Notes: a model not told the origin generated them from the sequence alone. Positions 1-5,145 are shown, counted from the stretch's first letter. The stretch: DNA of 5,887 bases from an uncultured Clostridia bacterium (GCA_944386395.1 CALXAZ010000061.1:1-5887), one strand, 5' to 3'. Program-made: numbers and translations.

Positions 1-287
1 ACCAAGCAATAGATCAGTACAGAAGATTGCAAAAGCACCCCTCTGTTGAACTGATCGAGGAAATTCAAGGCACAAATGCTCATTATGAAGGGGACAACGA
101 TTTGACAAAATGTATCTTGAAATTGCCCGCCAGGTATCGTGAAATGATTTTGCTGCGCTATCATCATGGGTACACTGTCAGGGAAATTGCACAGATGCAG
201 GGACTGTCGTTGTCGGCTGCAATTAAACTGGATCAACGAGCCAAAAACAAATTGAAAAAACTATGTGAGGAGGCGGGAATCCTGTGA
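1..287 (+). CDS. Sigma-70 family RNA polymerase sigma factor, C-terminal part (5' end outside window)
   Basis: The reading frame is open from base 3 to the TGA at 285-287, so the true start lies left of the window; the TTG at 27 is internal. The first visible residues, AIDQYRR, resemble the end of sigma region 2 (the usual pattern is AIDxxRR). A linker of about 35 residues follows, then a region 4 helix-turn-helix: LPARYREMILLRYHHGYTVREIA, followed by LSLSAAIKLDQRAKNKLKKL. Region 4 contacts the -35 element of target promoters. The size and spacing suggest a small ECF-like factor without region 3. It overlaps the next gene by 4 bases (GTGA), as expected for a sigma factor translated together with its anti-sigma partner. 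The sigma-family assignment is firm; the regulon and inducing signal are unknown. Confidence 0.88.
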   Translation, partial: QAIDQYRRLQKHPSVELIEEIQGTNAHYEGDNDLTKCILKLPARYREMILLRYHHGYTVREIAQMQGLSLSAAIKLDQRAKNKLKKLCEEAGIL

Positions 288-973
288 TAAGCGAGGAAAT
301 GCTGAAAAAGGCGGCGGCTGAAGCGGATCAGGCAATTCGGGATTCGCTCCCCGCTCCAGCAGAATGTGAGCATGAGTTTTCCCCATCGTTTCAAAAAAAG
401 ATGCGCCGCACCTTTCGCAAAGCAAAACACCCTGTAATCTATAAACTGCCCAAATATGCAGCCTGCTTTGTGCTTACGGTAGCTCTCGCCAGCGGCACAT
501 GGCTGACAGTGGATGCAGAAGCGAGAGCTGCTTTTTTCGCATGGGTGCGAGAGCAGTACGCGGCATTTGTTGAGTACAGATTTATTGGCGAAGCGCCGCA
601 AGAAAACACTATTGTAGAGTATGAGCTAACATGGCTGCCTGAAGGTTTTTCTTTCCAAAAAGAACAGGACCTTAGTAATAGCACATATCTCACTTATGCT
701 AATGATTCTGGGCAGCGCATACTTTTTTCCTATTTGGAAGGAAATGATGCCACAAGTTTGTTTATGGCGGCGGACTACACAGAGGTACAATCAGTTCAAA
801 TTGGAAACATAAACGCAGACTTTTATCAAGCCAGCCAGGAAACATCTCCTAATGGGTTGGTTTGGGTATCAGAGGAAGAAAATATGTGCTTTTGCATTAC
901 GGCATCTTTGCCTAAAGACACAATAATAAAAGTGGCCGAAGGCATCCAAAAAAATAATCAAAAAAATTTCTAA
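284..973 (+). CDS. Membrane-anchored anti-sigma factor-like protein, DUF4367 type
   Basis: This 229-aa protein starts at GTG 284, with GAGGAGG at 267-273 ten bases upstream and a 4-base overlap with the sigma gene. Residues 1-55 are charged and probably cytosolic, where they would bind the sigma factor. Residues about 57-76 form one hydrophobic helix. It is followed by VDAEARAAFFAWVREQY, a juxtamembrane segment I associate with clostridial anti-sigma proteins. From about residue 108 the sequence (VEYELTWLPEGFSF onward) matches the extracytoplasmic DUF4367 pattern. The expected role is to hold the sigma factor at the membrane until an external cue releases it. The family call comes from recalled pattern plus gene order, not a search. 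The last codons and the sequence just after them are repeated in decayed form at 3747-3841. Confidence 0.82.
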   Translation: MISEEMLKKAAAEADQAIRDSLPAPAECEHEFSPSFQKKMRRTFRKAKHPVIYKLPKYAACFVLTVALASGTWLTVDAEARAAFFAWVREQYAAFVEYRFIGEAPQENTIVEYELTWLPEGFSFQKEQDLSNSTYLTYANDSGQRILFSYLEGNDATSLFMAADYTEVQSVQIGNINADFYQASQETSPNGLVWVSEEENMCFCITASLPKDTIIKVAEGIQKNNQKNF

Positions 974-1035
974 GCAGCTGTCCAAAATGACCTCCTTCAT
1001 TCGTTTACAGGGTATAAACGAATGAAGGAGGTCAT
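941..1035 (+). repeat. Copy A of a 95-bp repeat: anti-sigma gene 3' end plus hairpin
   Basis: This block aligns without gaps to 3747-3841 (constant offset 2806). By hand count 73 of 95 bases match. It covers the last ten codons and stop of the DUF4367-type gene and the whole hairpin that follows. This copy is intact: the stop codon is present and the hairpin is perfect. Confidence 0.85.
987..1035 (+). promoter_or_regulatory. Perfect 21-bp hairpin sequestering the next gene's ribosome binding site
   Basis: Bases 987-1007 are the exact reverse complement of 1015-1035 (21 of 21), with a 7-base loop CAGGGTA. The 3' arm contains AAGGAGG at 1025-1031, the ribosome binding site 8 bases before the GTG start at 1040. 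The 5' arm contains its partner CCTCCTT at 991-997, which mimics the 3' end of 16S rRNA. There is no T-run after the stem, so it does not read as an intrinsic terminator. In RNA it should hide the ribosome binding site and uncouple the secreted-protein gene from the sigma/anti-sigma pair upstream. Alternatives are an RNA processing site or a protein-binding operator. The structure is certain; the function is inferred. Confidence 0.8.
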
Positions 1036-1039
1036 CTCT

Positions 1040-1393
1040 GTGAAAAAACGAATTCTTCCAATCCTAGTTGTCTTTCTCATGATATTTTCCTCCACTGCCT
1101 ATGCTGCTTCACCACGAGTAGCACCGATTGTCCCCGGAATTTCTTTTAGCGGAACAACCGCCACCTGTACGGTATATATTTACGCAGAGCAAATGACTGA
1201 TGACATTGATGCGGTAATAAAATTGTGGCAAGGAAGTCGGTGTATCAAAACTTGGGAGGAATCTTCTGTTGGGGATCTTGCCTTCAGTGGCACAGCAACG
1301 GTATCAAGAGGACAAACCTATCAATTAACAGTTGATGTTACTCTTGCGGGCGAGACGCTACCACGCTTTTCTATTGAAAAAACATACAAATAA
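1040..1393 (+). CDS. Small secreted protein, 117 aa, unknown function
   Basis: I chose GTG 1040 because AAGGAGG (1025-1031) sits 8 bases before it and the protein then opens with a normal signal peptide (VKKRILPILVVFLMIF). The in-frame ATG at 1022 overlaps that site and has none of its own. Signal peptidase I cleavage is predicted after AYA at residue 22, leaving about 95 residues. The mature part is beta-rich, with cysteines at 43 and 68 and tryptophans at 63 and 72, and contains IKLWQGSRCIKTWEES, then GTATVSRGQTYQLTVDV. I recall this Cys/Trp and GxxYxL pattern from small secreted clostridial proteins without assigned function. It lies downstream of the sigma/anti-sigma pair and is probably co-transcribed. 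Its reading frame stays open for 63 codons past the TAA stop. Confidence 0.75.
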   Translation: MKKRILPILVVFLMIFSSTAYAASPRVAPIVPGISFSGTTATCTVYIYAEQMTDDIDAVIKLWQGSRCIKTWEESSVGDLAFSGTATVSRGQTYQLTVDVTLAGETLPRFSIEKTYK

Positions 1394-1447
1394 GCAAATT
1401 GGGCCCTAGGCTTTGATGACAAAGCAACGGTGACAAACGGAGTGGAG

Positions 1448-1585
1448 GTGAACTTGAAATGGTTTAATTCAATATGGGCAAAGTCTATACAATACTATGG
1501 GCTTGGCCCACAAACTAAAAAGCAAGGTGAAAATAGGATGCTCGGTAGGTTTAAGAAAAATTATTATTCCCGAAATCAGATGTAG
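1448..1585 (+). CDS. Possible small cationic ORF, 45 aa
   Basis: A 45-codon frame starts at GTG 1448 (GGAG at 1439-1442) or TTG 1454 (GGAGG at 1444-1448, 5 bases away) and ends at TAG 1583-1585. The peptide has nine Lys/Arg and one Glu, with eight aromatic residues and no cysteine; it starts VNLKWFNSIWAKSIQYYG. It has no signal peptide. It sits between two secreted-protein genes, and its stop lies directly before the next gene's ribosome binding site (1587-1593). It is in the same frame as the 117-aa gene upstream, with no stop between 1394 and 1582. It could be a real small peptide, a decayed C-terminal extension, or chance. I do not recognise it. Confidence 0.3.
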   Translation: MNLKWFNSIWAKSIQYYGLGPQTKKQGENRMLGRFKKNYYSRNQM

Positions 1586-1600
1586 GAAAGGAGTTCCATT

Positions 1601-2563
1601 ATGAAAAAGATGCTGTCTGCGATTCTCTCACTTGCTATGGTTTTTACCATGTGCACTACCGCTTTTGCCGCCGAAGAACAAGCAGCTGACGGCACTTTCG
1701 ATGGGTACCAAGAAATCGTCCAAAGTTCTTTCTCCCAGAGATCCGCTACGCCTGCTACACTTAGCAACTCTAACGATAAAGTGATTATCCACAACAACGG
1801 CAACTTGATGATCTCTGACTATTTCGCTGAGGGCAAGAACGACGGGAATAGTCTGGTTGCCGTAACCTACATTCCTGTGGATGGAAAGATCATCGAAACT
1901 GCTCATTTTACCTCTGGGGGTTCCATGAGTGAAGCCCAGTTGTCAGATATAGTTGCTGACTATGAAAGCGAACTTTCCCTTTCTGAGCTTCCGTCAGTTT
2001 CCCCAATGTCCACAATCAAGCATTATCAATGGACCTTTCCTGCAAACGGAAAGACCATGGCATCCCTCACCACAGCTGTGACCTGCGACAGAAAATCGAG
2101 TAATTCGACGGTTGACGGCGTGGCATGTTCCGTTTGGGATGTTACGACTTTCTCCCAGCTGGAAAAAGTGGACGCTATGCGTTTGAATAATCAGTACACC
2201 AGACTGAGCGTTGACCAGCCTAATGAGCATCTTATTGCTTACGGCCCATCCGAGTCCACTTCTGGCGGGGATATTACAGTTGGTCTTGATGGAGCTGGTG
2301 TGCCGAGCTTTTCTTACACATTTAACATCGACGGATTTAGCGTTGAGAACCTAAGTAGCATGAGCGGCGAATATGGTCGCTGGGCTTTCATCGACAATTT
2401 CGGCAACGAACCCGAATTTACTACCAAGCCGGGTATCCGTGCCACTAATAGCCATGGGGATTTTGTTGTCGAACTGAGCCATACTGTGGATGCAACCGTC
2501 AATGTTGCCCAGAGCATTAACCAGTCTACTGGTGTTATTCAGATCTGGGTGAACGACCGATAA
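1601..2563 (+). CDS. Secreted protein, 320 aa, unknown function
   Basis: The ATG at 1601 has AAAGGAG (1587-1593) 7 bases upstream. A clear signal peptide (residues 1-23, ending TTAFA before AEEQ) predicts export and cleavage. The mature protein is acidic and polar, with Ser/Thr-rich stretches. Residues about 140-200 include a Cys pair (C162, C176) and WDVTTFSQL, then NNQYTRLSV. The C-terminal half is Gly/Ser-rich and probably beta-structured, with GRWAFIDNFG, FTTKPGIRATN and a final TGVIQIWVNDR. There are no membrane anchor, sortase signal or recognisable catalytic motifs. It closes the putative sigma-linked operon just before the terminator. High-molecular-weight bacteriocins of the geobacillin-26 type are one family to test, but I cannot claim that match from memory. 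Confidence 0.8.
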   Translation: MKKMLSAILSLAMVFTMCTTAFAAEEQAADGTFDGYQEIVQSSFSQRSATPATLSNSNDKVIIHNNGNLMISDYFAEGKNDGNSLVAVTYIPVDGKIIETAHFTSGGSMSEAQLSDIVADYESELSLSELPSVSPMSTIKHYQWTFPANGKTMASLTTAVTCDRKSSNSTVDGVACSVWDVTTFSQLEKVDAMRLNNQYTRLSVDQPNEHLIAYGPSESTSGGDITVGLDGAGVPSFSYTFNIDGFSVENLSSMSGEYGRWAFIDNFGNEPEFTTKPGIRATNSHGDFVVELSHTVDATVNVAQSINQSTGVIQIWVNDR

Positions 2564-2564
2564 A

Positions 2565-2610
2565 GCTAAAAAAGGGGCTGTTGCAAAGGGGCAACAGCCC
2601 CTTTTTTAGC
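2565..2610. terminator. Bidirectional intrinsic terminator between converging genes
   Basis: Bases 2565-2584 and 2591-2610 are perfect reverse complements (20 of 20) around the loop AAAGGG. The GC-rich core GGGGCTGTTGC is flanked by six A on the left and six T on the right, so it can stop transcription from both sides. It begins right after the TAA of the 320-aa gene and contains the stop codon (2606-2608) of the minus-strand gene. Confidence 0.93.
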
Positions 2611-3127
2611 GATATTGTTCTCCACTTTGGGCTACAAATACCACTGACACTTCATATTGCTTATCTGGCGCCTGCATATACAAAATCTCATTGTTTTCTA
2701 TGTCAAGTTTGTATTCCTCGATCCCATCAGATGTAGAGTAAGTGACCTGAGCAAAATCTAAATTTCCCTTATTTATCCAAAACAAATTATAATTCACACC
2801 ATGAATGGAAACCGTTGAAATAAGACTTTCGCTCCCGTCCTTATTTGCATTACTTTGAAACTTGTATTCACCACTGCCTATCGGCTCAAAAACAGCCATT
2901 CCATACATGCCGTTTGCACCAGTGTATCCACTAATAATATAATCATCGATTTTAATTTCAGTATCAATATTCACATCTCTTAAATTAACCAGTTCATTAA
3001 GATACTGCTGCCTTAGTTCAATAGTAGCGCAGTTTTTGTTTTCACTACAAACCACGGAAATAGCCCAAATCAATACAAAGACCAAAATACTCACAATAGC
3101 CAATTTCAAAAAGATTTTTTTCGTCAT
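2606..3127 (-). CDS. Membrane-anchored extracytoplasmic protein, 173 aa, unknown function
   Basis: The minus-strand ATG at 3127 is preceded by a purine-rich site (AGAGGGGG on the minus strand, G-run at 3136-3140) 8 bases away. Residues about 5-26 form one hydrophobic helix after MTKK, most likely an uncleaved anchor; C27 is not in a good lipobox (SVVC). The rest is polar and probably beta-rich: EIKIDDYIISGYTGANGMYG, then GSGEYKFQSNANKDG, YNLFWINKGNLDFAQVTY and a C-terminal YEVSVVFVAQSGEQYR. I recall similar unannotated proteins in Firmicutes but know no function. It is transcribed against the secreted-protein operon and ends inside the shared terminator. It may be an insertion into the cassette, because no counterpart exists in the second cassette. 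Confidence 0.75.
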   Translation of the reverse strand: MTKKIFLKLAIVSILVFVLIWAISVVCSENKNCATIELRQQYLNELVNLRDVNIDTEIKIDDYIISGYTGANGMYGMAVFEPIGSGEYKFQSNANKDGSESLISTVSIHGVNYNLFWINKGNLDFAQVTYSTSDGIEEYKLDIENNEILYMQAPDKQYEVSVVFVAQSGEQYR

Positions 3128-3166
3128 AGAAAAATCCCCCTCTTTTCCTTGAACTAAAGCAGCTTC

Positions 3167-3250
3167 TTAATACTTCAGTAATCCAAGCAGGTACCAGCCC
3201 TCGTCATATTCAATCCGGATTATAGCAAAGCGGTGCGATTGTTTTTCATT
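3167..3250 (-). pseudogene. Short decayed coding trace, minus strand, unidentified
   Basis: On the minus strand 27 sense codons run into a TAA at 3167-3169 and include FAIIRIEYDEGWYLLGLLKY, which reads like genuine protein. The frame is blocked upstream by a TGA at 3251-3253. An adjacent frame carries a few further codons (VVIKRMK), suggesting a frameshift. No start codon or family match is evident. It lies about 40 bases upstream of the 173-aa gene on the same strand and could be the end of a lost upstream partner. Chance cannot be excluded. Confidence 0.25.
3219..3224 (-). promoter_or_regulatory. Candidate -10 element for the 173-aa membrane protein gene
   Basis: The minus strand carries an exact TATAAT at 3224-3219, about 90 bases before the ATG at 3127. 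No good -35 hexamer lies 16-18 bases upstream (the best is TGAAAA at 18), so the promoter call rests on the -10 alone. It falls inside the coding trace at 3167-3250, which argues that the trace is no longer a gene. Confidence 0.25.
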
Positions 3251-3424
3251 TCATACGTTTTATTACTACGTTCTCCTAAAAGGGTTTCACCTGCTCTTGG
3301 GCTGTCCCTGATCCACCAACTGCGGTAGCTGCGTCCACTTCAGCTCTACCAGATTAACGGAAACGCTATCTACGATAGGTCAGGATGACTATATTCCCTT
3401 AAACTTATCCCCTATACTTAATAA

Positions 3425-3535
3425 CGAAGTATATTTCAAGATTTGGACACTACAAAAATTTTTTACCAGATAATCCTTGAGTATGACTCTGACGGATGTG
3501 TAGTTAGCTTGAAGCGCAATGAACTAAGTAAATAG
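3425..3535 (+). pseudogene. Short decayed coding trace, plus strand, unidentified
   Basis: After a TAA at 3422-3424 the frame is open for 36 codons to TAG 3533-3535 and reads protein-like, for example FYQIILEYDSDGCVVSLKRN. There is no ATG or GTG start and no ribosome binding site. It ends 20 bases before the duplicated terminator at 3556. It could be the 3' end of a lost cargo gene that once used that terminator from the left, or chance. I do not recognise it. Confidence 0.22.
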
Positions 3536-3555
3536 ATGAGCGGACCTAAAATAAC

Positions 3556-3607
3556 AAAGCCCCCGCTCCAGTAAGGCATAGGTAAGTGCCGCTGGAGCGG
3601 GGGCTTT
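3556..3607. terminator. Bidirectional terminator, duplicate of the one at 5301-5355
   Basis: AAAGCCCCCGCTCCAG at 3556-3571 is the exact reverse complement of 3592-3607 (16 bp), with a 20-base loop that holds a further GGCA/TGCC pairing (3575-3578 with 3587-3590). It shares the CCCCGCTCCAGTAAG start and the TGGAGCGGGG arm with the terminator at 5301-5355. It still looks functional, although the gene it served has been deleted. Confidence 0.8.
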
Positions 3608-3618
3608 ACGTTATACTA

Positions 3619-3665
3619 TCACAGGTTCTGCCGGACAATCCGCGTGATGATGCCCAAGGCGATGC
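3619..3665 (-). pseudogene. Relic 3' end of an S1-domain protein gene
   Basis: On the minus strand these bases encode IALGIITRIVRQNL followed by TGA, the same as the C-terminus of the intact gene at 5367 except for one Ile-to-Val change. Everything upstream of these 14 codons is missing. It keeps its own terminator (3556-3607). The match at protein level and the small number of differences show that it comes from a close paralogue, not from convergent sequence. Confidence 0.85.
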
Positions 3666-3731
3666 TGTAAAAATATCTAATAAGAAATAGCCCCCCGCTG
3701 TTGGCAAGGTGGTAGCCCCCCCAGGTGTGGG
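3666..3731. other. C-rich junction between two relics
   Basis: This is the short stretch between the end of the S1-gene relic and the start of the anti-sigma relic. It contains TAGCCCCCC at 3688-3696 and again at 3713-3721, 25 bases apart. On the minus strand one frame is open across it (including GGATTLPTAGGYFLLDIF) but has no start, and it runs out of frame into the S1 relic. It is best read as a deletion scar. Confidence 0.35.
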
Positions 3732-3780
3732 ATCAAGCGTGTTATAGGCATCCGCAAAAATAATTCAAAAGATTTTCAGG
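3732..3780 (+). pseudogene. Relic 3' end of a second DUF4367-type anti-sigma gene
   Basis: In the matching frame this reads IKRVIGIRKNNSKDFQ, against IKVAEGIQKNNQKNF at the end of the intact anti-sigma protein (229 aa, ends 973). Nucleotide similarity is firm from 3747 and weak before it. The stop codon position of the intact copy is CAG here, and the frame stays open to TAA 3846-3848. All upstream parts (sigma-binding region, membrane helix, most of the DUF4367 region) are absent. Confidence 0.7.
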
Positions 3781-3841
3781 TAACTGTCCAAAATGACCAT
3801 TTTCATTCGTTTAAAAGATATAAGCAAATGAAGGAAACCAC
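3747..3841 (+). repeat. Copy A2 of the 95-bp repeat, with decayed hairpin
   Basis: Aligned gaplessly to 941-1035, with 22 mismatches by hand count. The hairpin arms map to 3793-3813 and 3821-3841. The inner part of the stem can still form, with some G-T pairs and one C-A mismatch, but the base of the stem is broken: CCTCCTT became CCATTTT and AAGGAGG became AAGGAAA. The ribosome binding site and its mask were thus lost together. The in-frame ATG at 3828 leads only to a six-residue MKETTC and a stop. Confidence 0.8.
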
Positions 3842-3922
3842 TTGTTAAAATACAAGTCTTCAATGACCTTCTGTGATTTAGTATGCTTGAATTACGGATT
3901 TTACAAGAAAGAGGTGATTCCG

Positions 3923-4033
3923 ATGGGCCAGGAAATTGAGCAGTAGTTTTCTCACCTATTTCCGTCTAAGGGAGATGGTTCCAATGGTTTATTACATAGT
4001 CTAAGAAAGGTGAAAGGAGGCAAGATTGAATGA
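3923..4033 (+). pseudogene. Small ORF of 36 codons interrupted by one amber codon
   Basis: ATG 3923 has AAGAGGTG about 6 bases upstream and starts MGQEIEQ, then meets TAG at 3944-3946. The frame then stays open for 28 codons (FSHLFPSKGDGSNGLLHS and on) to a TGA at 4031-4033 that overlaps the ATG of the membrane protein gene (ATGA). This layout suggests a once-coupled small upstream gene with a single nonsense change, or a seven-codon leader followed by chance. No function is recognised. Confidence 0.28.
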
Positions 4034-4323
4034 ATAAAAATTTCTTTTCTAAATGGATAACTCTGTCAATAAATACAATCGTTTTTTTAGTTGTTCAATA
4101 CATTCTTGGGTGTGCTATTTTTTCCTTTCAGCATCACCCAATATTCATTCTATTCTTTGCCAGTGAAATGTATATTTTCACAAAATATCTAAATTTTTTG
4201 ACTAATACACTATCCTCAAAGCCACTTGCCTATACAATTTTTGTCGTTACACTCTTTCTTTTACTGTGCCTATTCCTTTTCATTGGAATACTCCCTATAT
4301 CTACTCATTTTCAAAAAGTATGA
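4030..4323 (+). CDS. Small integral membrane protein, 97 aa, three predicted helices
   Basis: The ATG at 4030 has AAAGGAGG at 4012-4019, 10 bases upstream. The protein is mostly hydrophobic, with likely helices at residues about 10-33, 36-56 and 66-90. The loops are short, and the few charges are mostly Lys (MNKNFFSKW at the start, FQKV at the end). It is far more AT-rich than the neighbouring S1-domain gene. Its stop at 4321-4323 overlaps the ribosome binding site of the secreted-protein gene, so the two are probably translated as a unit. Small polytopic proteins beside secreted hydrophobic proteins often act as immunity or export partners; that role is inference here. I recognise no family. 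Confidence 0.65.
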   Translation: MNKNFFSKWITLSINTIVFLVVQYILGCAIFSFQHHPIFILFFASEMYIFTKYLNFLTNTLSSKPLAYTIFVVTLFLLLCLFLFIGILPISTHFQKV

Positions 4324-4338
4324 AGGAGGCTACATACC

Positions 4339-5145
4339 ATGAAGAAAACCAGCAAACTCATATCAGCCTTTATGGCTGCTATCCTATGCTTCAATCTTAT
4401 GCCCTTTAGTGCCTTTGCAGCCGAATCACCTGCTACCGAAATTTCTTTTTCTGCTGCCGATCTGGAAACCTATAATCAAGAATTGGCAGACCTCGGTCTG
4501 AACAATGACGAAATTCAGCAGCTTCAAAATATTACCTCAAAAATTGCGAACGCAACTACCATGCGTGAAGTCGATGCCTTAATGAAAAGCTATCACGCCA
4601 TTTTGGAAAGCGCTCCTCTTGCTGCTGCGACAACCATCACAAGCTATTCCGGCGGCACTCTAACACTGGACTATACTGGCAGCCTAAGCCCGATTTCCAA
4701 TGTAATCTTTACAAAAGTCATTTATATGGGAAATAAACAAGTAGAATTTTATCAAAAGGGTATGAACAGCCCTACTTTCGTTACCTTCCTTGTAGATGAA
4801 CTGATTGGACAAGGTGTAAGCCTTATCACAAAATCGGTCGCTGCAAAAATTGCAGCAGCTCTTTCTGTTCCTGAGTCCGCCGTGGCATTTCTCATTGGTA
4901 CGTCTGTTGCCGCTACATTGTTTGTATTCCAAAACCTCGAAACTTGGGATTTGAATGATGCTATTGAAAACAGTAGCAACGGAAAAGTTAAACTGGAATA
5001 CTTCTACAGCACCAATATTGTTTTCCCATACTATCAAGAGTACCAAAACTTTGAGCCGTGGGACAACAATAAGGTCGAAATTCCTGCTGACTACGATTAC
5101 GATTGGCAATCCGGCGTCTACGATTGCGAATACCTCTCCCAGTAA
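4339..5145 (+). CDS. Secreted protein with long hydrophobic segment, 268 aa, unknown function
   Basis: The ATG at 4339 has AAGGAGG (4323-4329) 9 bases upstream and overlapping the stop of the previous gene. A signal peptide spans residues 1-27 (ending SAFA before AESP). Residues about 36-92 look helical and charged (FSAADLETYNQELADLGL onward). Residues about 157-200 form a hydrophobic Gly/Ala-rich stretch, GQGVSLITKSVAAKIAAALS and then AVAFLIGTSVAATLFVF, separated by PES, like a helical hairpin. The C-terminal 60 residues are rich in Tyr, Trp, Asp and Asn. A secreted protein with a buried hydrophobic hairpin could insert into membranes (a bacteriocin-like or pore-forming role) or be anchored there; neither is shown. 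It ends about 155 bases before the shared terminator at 5301. Confidence 0.75.
   Translation: MKKTSKLISAFMAAILCFNLMPFSAFAAESPATEISFSAADLETYNQELADLGLNNDEIQQLQNITSKIANATTMREVDALMKSYHAILESAPLAAATTITSYSGGTLTLDYTGSLSPISNVIFTKVIYMGNKQVEFYQKGMNSPTFVTFLVDELIGQGVSLITKSVAAKIAAALSVPESAVAFLIGTSVAATLFVFQNLETWDLNDAIENSSNGKVKLEYFYSTNIVFPYYQEYQNFEPWDNNKVEIPADYDYDWQSGVYDCEYLSQ

Larger units (their letters stand above)
3556..3665. repeat. Copy B1 of a duplicated terminator plus S1-domain gene 3' end
   Basis: This block matches 5301-5413. The last 55 bases (3611-3665 against 5359-5413) differ at only 3 positions by hand count. The terminator loop is diverged and the stem is kept. Similarity stops abruptly at 3665, marking a deletion or recombination edge. 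Confidence 0.88.
3128..4029. other. Gene-poor relic region of about 900 bases
   Basis: No intact gene is visible here on either strand. From left to right I see: the leader of the minus-strand 173-aa gene; two short unidentified coding traces (3167-3250 minus, 3425-3535 plus); a terminator plus the last codons of an S1-domain gene (3556-3665 minus); a C-rich stretch with the direct repeat TAGCCCCCC at 3688 and 3713; a relic of the anti-sigma gene end and hairpin (3732-3848); and an amber-interrupted small ORF leading into the next gene (3923-4033). The part from 3254 to 3424 shows nothing I can interpret. Confidence 0.7.

Noticed and set aside
233..693. Minus-strand frames opposite the anti-sigma gene
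   Set aside because: They are shadows of a well-supported gene, with no ribosome binding site and low-complexity, Cys/Ser-rich products.
1022..1039. ATG at 1022 as start of the small secreted protein
   Set aside because: It lies inside the hairpin arm and overlaps the AAGGAGG used by GTG 1040. It has no ribosome binding site of its own, and starting at 1040 gives a normal signal peptide.
1401..1510. Short hairpins GCTTTG/CAAAGC (1410-1425) and TGGGC/GCCCA (1498-1510)
   Set aside because: Stems of 5-6 bp with no conserved context; expected by chance at this length.
1576..2517. Several minus-strand frames opposite the 320-aa secreted protein
   Set aside because: They mutually overlap, lack starts with ribosome binding sites and do not read as protein families; the plus-strand gene explains the region.
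3611..3770. Minus-strand open frame of about 50 codons crossing the scar
   Set aside because: It is out of frame with the recognisable S1-gene relic, overlaps the anti-sigma relic on the other strand and has no start or ribosome binding site.
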